Shown: one piece after another, positions 37,721 through 47,868 of the stretch
Layout of the letters: each line of letters starts with the position of its first letter
Position numbering within the stretch: position 1 is the stretch's first letter
Assembly: GCA_008360975.2 (NCBI GenBank)
Contig: CM039187.1
Span: forward strand, 19,621,495-19,685,494
Source of the DNA: Lichenostomus cassidix
Taxonomy: Eukaryota > Chordata > Aves > Passeriformes > Meliphagidae
Reading direction: 5' to 3'
Length of the DNA: 64,000 bases
Notes under the pieces: generated by a model
Told to the model about the DNA's origin: nothing
The model's database searches: none
What the model saw: the letters and a program-made list of their open reading frames with translations, nothing else
Program-made: the position numbers and the translations under genes

Positions 37721-38937
37721 GGCCGCCGGGCTGGCAGCTCGGCAACGGAGGCGCGGCGGCCCTTGCCCGACCTGTTGCGTGTGTCGGTCGCTGTGAGCTC
37801 CTGGGGTGGTGAAATTGGCTGAGGACTGAGTTCTGGGGAAGCCGTGCACCGCTGCGGGTGGGCACACGGCTGGGCAAGGGGCTTTCAATGCAGCCATCGG
37901 TGCCTCGATTGTGTGTAACACAAGTCACTGAAGAACGGGAAGGAAGAGATGAAGGAAGGAGGAAAAGGAGTCTAGTAAATCATTAAATGCTCCATCTGGC
38001 GAAAAAAGATCAAATACAGGAGACGGGAAATCCCTGTGTCATTCACCCTGCTTTTTCACTGGATTGATATTACTAATAATATTACTGTTTTGGTTTCAGT
38101 AATGCTTAGGGCACAACTACCAGATCAGCATAGGTACTCCACAAAAGTGAAGGAAAGCCAGTCCAGACTCGAGCATACAGACAGAACACATGAAGGTACC
38201 AATCCACTGATGGCTGACTGTGCTGCCTCTGAGTAAAGAGGAAACACCATGGATATAGACGGAATTTCAGCCTTCTCAGGCTATCATGGCACATCATAGC
38301 GACCTTTTTTTTAATATTCAGAGGTTATCATTGTGTTTTCTTTCTTTTGACCTTCAAAGTTCTTGTTTTCTTTAATATACTGATAGCCATAGGAATGTAG
38401 TTTGTCTTTACTTGAATCCTATGCATGAATCAAAAATATCACCAAATAATTCAAACCAATTGCCAAAAGAAATTAAGTAGATCTCAATCTGTAAATTTGT
38501 TTGAGAAAAGGTCAAACATGTTTTGTCTTCAGTTGCCCGAAGACACAAAGGAAGTTTAACCCCAAACTTTGTTCCCTCTAAAACACACTAACTTCTCAAG
38601 GGCAGCTGGAGAAACCTCCTTCATTTCAGAGAGATGAATAAATACAAAAGGCAGGCTATCTGCCTTCCAGATGGGGACAGGAAGTTTGCAGTGATGATCC
38701 TGAGCAGCCCTCTGCTTCTTGAAATCCCCAGGAGAGAGGAACGTGACCATCATCTCAGAGCAGAACGGACAGCCGGGAAATCTCAAATATGAAATCCAGC
38801 TAGGGCAGAAAATAGATATCTGTTTCTCTCTCATTCAGTGGAGAGAAGAGTGATAAAATTTGTGGCATCCTGCCAAAGCCATTGAACCCATGTAGGCACA
38901 AAACCTCCTATTACCCAGGCTGAATAACATCAAGGAG

Positions 38938-38976
38938 AAAAAAAAAAAAAGAAAATAAAAGAAAAAGAAAAAAAAA
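38938..38976. repeat. A-rich low-complexity tract
   Basis: Runs of A interrupted by single G or T residues, beginning with 13 consecutive A. No transposon body is recognised beside it. Confidence 0.85.
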
Positions 38977-40337
38977 TTGACATTTCATTCCTTGGTATTC
39001 CCACCCCTCAAAACCCCCCCACAATCTCCCATCATAAGAATAGCCATCTGTGAGAATAACTGAAAGCAAGGCCCGGGATTGACGTAATAGCTGAAATGCT
39101 AATTTTTAATTTAGAGACTTACTGAAGTGCTAAATGTGTGCAAGTGTATATGTACATCACCATGCAAAAGAGGCAGAACCCAGGAGCAATGTAGGTAGAC
39201 AGACAATTAAACACTAACCTTGTTCTGTTCAGGGTCTGCAAGCATTGTTTGCCTGTCTCTGCTCCTGAAACAGTGCTTCTAAAAACCAGTTCAAGTACCT
39301 TTAAATAGATTGGAGACTTGCTTGTTCATCTCTGAACCCAAGAATGTCAATCCGCCAATCTAGAAGAGCTATTCTGTTCCAGGTTTTTACATGGGGAAGG
39401 CAGATAAGTGCTTAGCAGGACAGGTTCATCCATCAGGCATATCCACCAGCAGCACAGAGTAAACCTGGTTTTGCCCTTCTACTGCATTAATGCTTCTCAG
39501 TGCAAGAAGTTCTACACCATATTTTTATTCTGCACTGTTGAAATACCACTCCCACTATCCTTAGAAAAATCATACAGTTGCTTATGAACACTGAGAAACA
39601 GTAAAAATGAGTTGACAAGATCACAAGGAATGCACAAATGTAGGTCTTTTCTGCTTGCAACAGAGCAGTCAGGTCTGTTATAACAAAACCTCAGCACTGG
39701 CACGGCCACCACACTAGTGCCACCCACAGCAGAAGGCAATTGCAAGTCCAACCATGGAGAAATTATGATTTTAAGTGAAAGCACATTTACATGCATGACC
39801 CAATTTTCAAAGCTGTTGAGCTTTTCTGAAAATTCACCTATATAAATGCAGATATTTTTCAATATATGCTCAAACCCCAAGCCTGCCCCATGTAACTGAC
39901 GGAGATAAAAACCCCTCTTGGGTTATCTGTGAGAAACCAGCATTTCCTCTGTAACAGGAGGGGCGTTTGTACCTCACTGCTGTCAGCAGGTGACTTTACA
40001 GCTGCCCATCTGCAATGCATTTTGTAAATACCAAACATTTGTCTCCTGAAATGCCCCATCTTCCTGCTCCTCTCAAAAGCAGGAAGTCTGCCTTCCTGCT
40101 TGTGTCCCAGCTGTATTAAAAAAGGCATGTAATGGACTGTTATCTTACTAGCAGCCAAACTAATAACAGCAGTCAGTCTAAGATGACACGTGAACACGAG
40201 AGCTTGAAGTGTGCAGCAGGGCCAATGGTTTCATTAGGAAGAGAATTCAGGCCTTCTTGCAAAGAGCTATGTTACCAGAGGGAGCAAATCTTTCATCACA
40301 GTTCCTGCTTTGAATCTAATGCAGAGTCATCTCAGGC

Positions 40338-40359
40338 TGAATGAATGAATGAATGAATA
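40338..40359. repeat. (TGAA)5 microsatellite
   Basis: Five perfect TGAA units followed by TA. Confidence 0.9.
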
Positions 40360-42188
40360 TTCCCCACTGCTACTGCATCCTCAGAAAACTGCCCCAGAGA
40401 GCAGAGACTATTTTTCTCTTGAACAGTGTCTCTCAAGGACAAGTATAAGGAGGAAACTAACAGTGCTGATAGTTCAGGTAGAGGCCCTTAAGAGCAACTA
40501 ATAGCCTTCACAGTAACATCAATTGACAGGCATCCCTCTCTTTTAAGGATTTGTCCTATGTGTACATACAAAGACTGCATAACATTTAAAACCCTGAGAC
40601 ATTACCCAGGTGCATTGGAATTTTAATGCTAATCTAAGTACACTCACTGAAACAAGATAAATGTAATGGCTAAATAACTGGTATGAGAGAACAGAGATAA
40701 ATGGATTATGGAGCAACACAGACAAAAAGCACTCAAACATATATCAGAATCCTTCTTAGTAGGAAGACTTTGGCTATACTGCACATTTGCTCCCCACCCC
40801 CATCCCTTCCCATGGAAATTTTGAGCTGTCAGTTTAAAAGAGAAGTGACCCTTCACTAGACAGGGAGTATTTGAGTCCACGTGCTGGTCCCAGGAGCTGT
40901 GATACTTCTCTTGAAATGTTGCTATGCTCCCACAAACAATGTAACTTTTTAAGAGTCTTAATGACAAATGTTCATAGGTAATAAGTACATGGGCACAAAT
41001 ACTCCTAACTTACTGAAGTTTGTGGGACTTCTGTGATATCCTTCCTGATGATGAGAATTTATCACATTGACCGTGAAATTCCTAAACTGTGCCTCTAGAA
41101 TATGTTAAAGGAGGCACATATTTAGTGCTGAAGTGGCATTGCCCTGCGTGAGGTGACACAGGAACTGGATGGGATAGCTTCTTAACAGCCTGCTGGCAGT
41201 GATGTGAGATGAAGAAAAATCCCTGCTTGACTCAAACCCAGATAAACCTTCCACAGCACTAAAGCCAGACCGTCTTTTTATTTGTAAAACAGAGAAGTTT
41301 TTAAAATAAAATCTGTGACATCACTGATCCCAGATCCTGCCATATCCATAGCCACAGCCTGAACAAAAGCGCACTTCAAGGTTGAACTACCCTACTTCAT
41401 AAGACAGCAGCTTAAACAAGTAAATCAAGTGTGTCTCAGGTCAGTGTCCCAATGTCTCTGACTCCATGCAGGTATACTGACTCCAGGCCTCTCTGCTGGG
41501 CTTCCCACCATTCTTCATCACACTATTTAAACCAGACACTAAGTCATGCAGATTCTGTGAAGGCATCCAGACAGAGCAACTGCAACATTTTCCAAAGACA
41601 AAATCATAGAGTGAAGTGAAAGGGAAATTGTATTGACCTTTTGCATTGCTAACAAGGGATTTGCAAGCACACAGGCTATGTTTGTTCAACCAGAGTTGAA
41701 AAGAAAACCAGAATCATATGAAACATCCCTCTAATCCATGAACCCAGTGAACAGGATGGCCCTAGCTATTGTGTCAGGACATACAGCTTGGGGTCCTTAA
41801 TCCTTCAAATTATTGGCATGGTGCACTTGTTCTGTGACAGCTCTTTCAGATCTTTTCCCATCTGTATTGTTTTGTTTTCTGCTTGAGTAAATAGTAGGGC
41901 AAAAGTGAGACACATTTGTTTCTGCTGTCATCTGTTGGAATGAATGGCCTCAATCTTCACCTCCCTGCTTTTTCCCTTGACTACTGCACATGGGCTATCA
42001 TCAAGGAAAGAGTCCTTTCCCATTTTGTCTTGTATGAAAAGTGCAGAGCGGAAATGATGGCACGAAGTACAAAGCTGTCAAGGACGAGGGCCAAAAATGC
42101 AGAAAAAAATTTAAAGCCAGAATCCACCTTATTTACATCACAGACCACATTCATATCCCTGGTGGGCAAATGCTAAGTGAACAAATTG

Positions 42189-42326
42189 CCTCCCATTTAC
42201 AAAAGGAGAAAACTGAGGCAGAAAATGGCAATCTGACCATGGTCACCCCACAAATCAGTGGCATATTAGAGATCTCAGGCTTTCTTAGTCCTAATTTTGT
42301 CATTTATCCACTAGGCAGCACTGCCT
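42189..42326 (-). repeat. MIR/CORE-SINE-like ancient SINE
   Basis: Read on the plus strand, this follows the reverse-oriented MIR consensus over about 140 bp: CCTCCCATTTACAAAAGGAG, AAACTGAGGCAGA, then TGACCATGGTCACCCCACAA (consensus GCCCAAGGTCACACAGC), a CAGTGGCA block, and CCACTAGGCAGCACTGCC (consensus CCACTACACCATGCTGCC). The collinear matches make it the best ancient SINE in the window. It explains most of the 153-aa plus-strand frame at 42041-42502, which is therefore not a gene. MIR-type elements predate the bird-mammal split, so few survive in birds. Confidence 0.6.
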
Positions 42327-43021
42327 TGTTTTTGCATCAGAATGAATACAAATTATTAAACCAGGATTATGGTGATTCATACCAAATTGGCACAGATAAA
42401 CAAGGGAAGCAGAGAAAGTACAGTGTGGAAAGGTTCAGCTATGAGGGGATCTTGAACAGGTCAGAGATTTTATGTCATGGTTTTCAACCTTGGTTGTGGT
42501 AAATGCTGCAGACTCCCAGCTGGTATGGGAGGGGTCAGGACAGCATTGTCTTCTGGAAATCCTTCAGAAAAAAGATATTAACTCAGTGAGCAGTCTTCAT
42601 TTGTCCTGAAAAGACTCTTGAGTTACTTTTAAACTAGACAGTCCCACTACCTTTATTCTTTATAATTTAAATTAAATAATTGTAAAAATCTATGCTTATT
42701 GTTGGTATTGATAGTAGAAAAGGATGAGAGCAGCATTCTGTTTGTGCTTGCACTAGAGCCTCTTTGGAGAGACAGGACAAAGATAACCTTGGCATCTGCT
42801 GTTATGTTCCAAATCCCAGAAGGAATGAGGACTCTGCTGGTTTAACACTTCTCTTGCTGGGAACTGTGTAAAGGGAACAGATTCTGCAAACGAAGACAGC
42901 TTTTTTCTGAGCAGAGATAAAGTTTGACTTTTCCTTCTCTGCCTTCCACCACAGCCTATTCCTTCTCTGTGTCTGGTAGACAGGGTAGTATGGAGGAGGA
43001 TGTATAGACATAATCATTCAA

Positions 43022-43110
43022 AGACCTGGCTCTGTTTCCAGCTTTGCCACTACTGCATGCAGCCTTGTACAAAACACTTGTCCACTCTATTGCATTGCCT
43101 GTATTTCCAG
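43022..43110 (+). repeat. Possible MIR-like SINE relic, forward
   Basis: AGACCTGGCTCTG, then CTTTGCCACTACTGCATGC, then CCTTGTACAAAACACTTGTC resemble the forward MIR order (CCTGGCTCTGCCACTTACTAGCTGTGTGACCTTGGGCAAGTCACTT). Divergence is high and the ends are approximate. Confidence 0.35.
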
Positions 43111-44082
43111 CCCTTTCAATTCAAGTAGCAGCTGCCATACATACCAGTGTCCACAAATATGTTCTCTGTCCCTAATGCAGAAAGTCAAGGAAGTTTTGAT
43201 TTGTCTAAGCCTATTGCAGACAATATGAGCAAGAAGTCCATGCTTCCTCAAAGGGAATGTCTTGCTGTGCAGTTGTGACAGGGTGTGTGGGCATATGTTT
43301 CTGCCTGGCCTAATTAATCATTAAATGATTTCAATAACCGATTCGTCTTTGGCAGGCTATGCAGGCTAATTCACATCTGTTAATATATACGTGCACATAT
43401 ACACAGATTCACACAGAAAACTTATAGTCATTATTGTTAGTTCAAACACAGCTCATCATTTCAACAGGTATTATTGTGCTCCCCAATAAGATATAAGTAA
43501 TGCTTAGAATAAGATTTTCCATCAAAATAGTAATAATTTATGAACCTGAAATACTTACCATAAATGCATTATAATGCTACTTCAACTTTTTGTTGTGATT
43601 AATAGTACTGACATCAGACTAGAATGTTTATGAGCAAATAACAACAACATTAAAAGGGTGTGAACAGAGTCCAAGCACATTTCAGGTTTTGGTTTGAGCA
43701 ATTTTCAACATATGTTTACTTTCACTGATGAGTTCTCATCTCTAATCAGAATTCTTAGGGACATCCCATCCTAAAAAGTGATCAAATCTGACATAGGGAA
43801 CAAGAAGCTTCAGCAGTAGCAAGACTTTTCCCTTCTGTCTCTACAGAGAGAAAAATACCTTTATCTAGCTGGAAAGGGAACATAAGCCAGTGAGATGCAT
43901 AAAGTGTGCCAGGTCTCAAAAGAAAACAGTGAGGAAAATGCTAAGCACTCACTAAGAGTATGCAATGTCCATGGCTAGGTGTAAAAATATATTCCTCAGG
44001 TTGGCTGCCTTTTCTGTGATCCCACTTTTTAAGATTTGATATTATTTCTACCTCAAAAGAGCAGAAATATTGTGTGGTTCAG
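43111..44082. other. Non-coding, nothing recognised
   Basis: AT-rich sequence with no long frames and no recognised repeat. The far end (about 44050-44082) reads as a possible acceptor for the next entry. Confidence 0.4.
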
Positions 44083-44311
44083 GGCATTTTCTTCCCTTCC
44101 ATTCATGAAAGAATTGAGTGGGGTCTTCTGCCCATTCTTGCCCCATCCATCCTGGAAAAGGAGACTGAAGAAAGGAAAAAAAAATTAAAACCTGTAGGAG
44201 AAGGTGAGCTGTGTTGTTGGGGACAGATTTTAAAAGTGAAATTGCTGGAAGAAGTAGGGTTAGAGAGAGATTTAACAGTTTACTTAGACAAATGGGAGAC
44301 CAAAAGTACAG
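44083..44311 (+). CDS. Candidate exon, unidentified charged segment
   Basis: An open frame runs from a moderate acceptor (TTGTGTGGTTCAG ending at 44082) to a strong donor (ACAG|GTAATG from 44312). That is 229 bp, phase 0 in and phase 1 out. A second acceptor at about 44102 and an alternative donor (GAAG|GTGAGC, about 44204) are also usable. The product is charged: a Lys/Glu cluster (ETEERKKKLK) followed by a helical-looking stretch (KVKLLEEVGLERDLTVYLDK). No family was recognised. It lies about 6.3 kb rightward of the CpG island and could be a downstream exon of a rightward gene, but it may be chance. Confidence 0.25.
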
Positions 44312-46489
44312 GTAATGATAGATTTTTTTTTTCCCACTTCATGTAGAACTACTTAAAGCTGATTGCTTTGAATGAAATAATAATACATCTTCCTTAGCCT
44401 AATTTTTAATTTATAATGCAAATTGAACTAAGCAGGTCTGGAAAAGTTCTGAAATTTCTTCTTTGCATTGCCTTCTGCCTGTTTTTACCCAAGAGATAGA
44501 TAAAGAGAGAACCCAGAGATATGCTTAATCTAAAATTATTCGGAAATAGGGAACAAGAAGTTTAGGGGATATAGGGAACATAAAGGAAGAGAACCTCAGC
44601 TTATAATACTTTAGACCAAATCCCATCATGAAATGTCTGACCTGTGGATTCTTACTCAGCACCACTGGCAGTTAAGTTTATTTCTCAGTATTTTCACTTG
44701 TAAGATTGAAGCCTTGAAAGCAATTTGGGAGAGGAGCAAAGCACTTAGTCTCTGCTGGGATTTAATTTGCTTTCTGTCTTTATTTCCATCAACAACAAGG
44801 GAATCTTTATCTACCCACAGCAAGCCTAAAACCATTTGCAGTGTGAAGGATCTGAGCACAGCAACATTAAACAGAAACAAACAGACACAAAATCAGAAGC
44901 AAAGCAAAGGCTGATTAAAAAAAAGGAGAGAGAGAGATTCCTTCATCTCTCCTGCATCAAGGAGATGTAAGCTTGTACAGAATGTTAGATCTAAGTTCAG
45001 GCCTATCTTGCATAAACAATCATAGTGGTAAACGTAACACACAGATTTTGAAATAATAACAGTCATCATCATCATCATCTCCATTTTCATTAAAGGTTCA
45101 GAAGGCATTTTGGAACTATTACTGAACTAATATTCCCAGTTCAGCAATTGCACAGACAGATTTATTTTTCAAATTTCTTTTTTTGCCAAAGAATTAAGTA
45201 ATATAATGTCTAATCCCCCTCTCAGCCTTAAAATATAAGTTAAAATATTCTGCAAGGCTTCACTCCATAACCCAACTCAAAACATCCTCCAGGTGACCTC
45301 TTTAAAGCTGCAGTCTTTTATTCACAAGCTCCCAAAATCTTCATTTCTCACCAGTGCAGTCTCATCCTAATGGGTAGGCATTTAACACAACACCTGTATA
45401 ATGTCAGGGACCAAACAAAGTAGTAGGTCCCAGGTATTTGTCCTTTGACATACTGGGAATATTAGCTCCTGCTGAGTCCCAGCCTGTCATGGGTAGCCTG
45501 CTTTCAGTACCCAGGTTAGTTCTAGGCCTCAGTATCCTTCGTGGCAAATTCAAGTGTAATGCCTTGTGGACTCATCCCCTGTCTCTTCCAAATACCCAAA
45601 CTATCAATGTAATCCACACTCTGAAAAATCAGGATTTTCTAGTCATCTAAGTAGCCACCATCCCACTGTGGTAAATTAAGTGGTGGGCGCAAACTTTAGA
45701 CACGGAATTACTTCCCAACAACCAATCTATTGAGTAGCTTAAGCAAAAATAGCAGAATTAAAGTCCTAGGACAGAGCACAAATGCTGCTGTGCTGCCCCT
45801 TTGACAGGATTTTTTATTTTAATAAAGGGGCAAAAAGGAAAACTGCGGGCAGTACTGTTTTGAAAGTTATCACAACTAGTCAACCAAAACCCTTGAGTCC
45901 TCACATCTATGTTTTGCTACATAGTCTATGTCTGCCTCAGTCTGAGACTTAAAACTGATGAGGGAGAAGTAAGCTGTATTTACAGAATCCCTAAGGTTCT
46001 GAAATGTTAGATAATATAAAGTCATTTTCTAGCATTTGTTTGAAATAAACATACGAATTACAGAGAATTACTGAAAGATGCACCTTGAGTCACCTGGCTT
46101 TTGCTGTCACTTGTCTCCAGAATAAACTATTCCACTCTGGGAATGTCAGTGCTTTATGTTGAAAACACAAAATATAAACAAGTCATGTCTTTATGACATA
46201 CAGGCATATAGAAATACTGCTGTTTAATTCAGGATACCCTTAATGACCAAGCTAGGAATCAAGTTTCCTCTGTAGCTTTCAACGTAGTTTCAGACAGAAA
46301 GCAAAGCTCAATTATTTTTGAGACTCTGAAAATTAAATGACTCTAAGTCTAACACCAAGCTGGTGACTCTGGGACAGAAATCCTGCTGCTATGACTCCAT
46401 CTGAGGTGCACCAATGTTCCCATCATAGGACACTGGCTGCAAGACGTAATCATTTCTCTTAACACAGATTAAGAAATCTGTCCTTTCAG
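44312..46489. other. Non-coding, nothing firm
   Basis: Contains the TCA microsatellite at 45062-45080. Frames such as 44633-44914 (93 aa, plus) lack paired splice sites or recognisable motifs. Confidence 0.4.
45062..45080. repeat. (TCA)n microsatellite
   Basis: GTCATCATCATCATCATCTC: five to six perfect ATC units. Confidence 0.85.
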
Positions 46490-46703
46490 ACCCATGAATT
46501 ACCCTGAAAACTCCTCCATTATCTCCAAGCAATTGAAACAGTCACAGTTTTATTCTGCAATTGCAGCACTTCTATTAATTGTTAAACTAGTGCTTTCCTC
46601 TGGGATTGCACAGTCTTTAGGAAACACATCTGTACAAAAGCCTTTGGCTGAGAATATCAATAGAAACTATATCTATAAAAAAATCAATAAAGGTTTAAAA
46701 CAG
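46490..46703 (+). CDS. Candidate exon with hydrophobic segment
   Basis: This 214-bp segment has a strong acceptor (ATCTGTCCTTTCAG ending at 46489) and a strong donor (AACAG|GTAATA from 46704). One frame stays open throughout (one leading base, then 71 codons). It contains an ATG five bases into the exon at 46494-46496. The frame encodes a polar start (MNYPENSSIISKQLKQ), a hydrophobic run of about 16-18 residues (FYSAIAALLLIVKLVL), then an Asn/Lys-rich tail. It could be a membrane-anchored segment or a non-coding-RNA exon with a chance frame. In-phase joining with 44083-44311 fails (phase 1 out against phase 2 in), so they would not be adjacent exons as drawn. No family recognised. Confidence 0.3.
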
Positions 46704-47425
46704 GTAATATGGTGCAGCTGAAGTAGGGAGATAAGACCTTCCACCTAGGGATTATGAATATGAAACCCCATTGTGTTAAATAGTGATGTAGGTTGTGACT
46801 ACTGGGGTATTTAAATATTGTCTTTATGCTTAGACTGGTTAGAGACCATTTCTGAGAAACAAGCAACTTCCTTATTTAGCTGGTACCTTGCTTGACTGGC
46901 CCTGATGGGGTGGACAAAGGGAAGAGACTGAGTATCATTTATCACACAGACTTCAGAGTGATGAGATTATAACAACAGTGGGGGTCTACTGGGCAAAGCC
47001 TGGGAGTACTGATTTAGATACTGCACTGCAATGATGAATCTCCTGTGCCAAGTCAGTCTGACTGCCATTATTACCCAGAAGCCTGGGGACAGATTTTTCT
47101 CCTCTGCATTTTAACTAAGGGAATATATGCAAATCTAACACGCCTTAAAACAATCAATCATACAGCTTGACTTAATAAATAAATTTGGATACTGAATCAA
47201 GACCATTCCAGCCTTATTGGCTGTAGCAACCATTTTAAGAACATTGCCATGTGCCATTTTAACACACTGCATACAAGAAGTATATTCCGTGTTTTTCTTC
47301 CAACAAGAACTTCAGTGTGATGGATTTAAGGACATGTTCACTAGCAATGCTGATAGTCAGACACAATCACAGTCCAAGGTATCTACATATATAATCCTGC
47401 CAGGTACATTCTTGTTTGAAAACCC

Positions 47426-47453
47426 ATGTACGTATGTATGTACATATGTATAT
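47426..47453. repeat. (GTAT)n-type imperfect microsatellite
   Basis: ATGTACGTATGTATGTACAT followed by ATGTATAT: tetranucleotide GTAT/GTAC units with substitutions. Confidence 0.75.
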
Positions 47454-47796
47454 CCTTGTTCCCATTCCACACAATGCATTATGTGAAAATCACTATACTT
47501 CGTAGCATCATCTTCTGGTGATGCTTGAAGCTGGACAGATTAAAGAAATTGCTCTGCTTTCTTATAAGCATTTAATTTGCTTAAATGTTAGCTGTTAGGA
47601 TAAAAAGATTGTAACAAATGTGGTGTTGGAAAATGTAATCCATTCCTCTGTTATTTCATTGCAGCTTGAGCCTGTAAAAGGTGCTTGGTGCCTATGGAAA
47701 ATTAACGGCATATAGTAGAGCAAGACTATTAATAGCTGCCTAATGCATCAAAATAATAGACACACATCCCTTCTTGAGTTGGGTGTATCATAGGAG

Positions 47797-47868
47797 TCAT
47801 CCCATGCATCTGTATCCCATGCAAACACATGTACCCCTCTGCATCCCATGCAAATACAGTCTGTGGTA
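47797..47868. repeat. Degenerate tandem repeat with CCCATGCA core
   Basis: CCCATGCA occurs three times within about 60 bp (from CATCCCATGCATCTG, TATCCCATGCAAACAC and CATCCCATGCAAATAC), separated by unequal spacers. The last copy creates a perfect octamer ATGCAAAT at 47848-47855. Confidence 0.6.

Larger units (their letters stand above)
37375..37865. promoter_or_regulatory. CpG island, probable gene promoter
   Basis: This is the only strongly GC- and CpG-rich block in the window, rising abruptly from AT-rich flanks. In vertebrates such islands mark unmethylated promoters. It holds a GC box (GGGCGGG at about 37706-37712) and a CCAAT box on the minus strand (ATTGG at 37814-37818 on plus). A very good splice donor on the minus strand (GAG|GTAAGC, intron from 37418 downwards) points to a leftward transcript with exon 1 inside the island. 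A plus-strand ATG in good context at 37553 and a GTGAGC donor at 37793 leave a rightward or bidirectional promoter possible. The gene cannot be named from this sequence. Confidence 0.85.
37866..42188. other. Non-coding, simple repeats only
   Basis: No gene is supported. An A-rich tract lies at 38938-38976 and a TGAA microsatellite at 40338-40359. The 122-aa (39512-39880) and 112-aa (39859-40197) minus-strand frames have no motif or paired splice signals. Confidence 0.4.

Noticed and set aside
37222..37928. Several 85-174-aa frames on both strands in the CpG island
   Set aside because: Stop-poor because the DNA is GC-rich. Products are Ala/Arg/Pro/Gly-rich with no domain, and most lack an ATG inside the island.
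42041..42502. 153-aa plus-strand frame
   Set aside because: Its middle is a MIR/CORE-SINE-like relic, so the frame runs through an old repeat.
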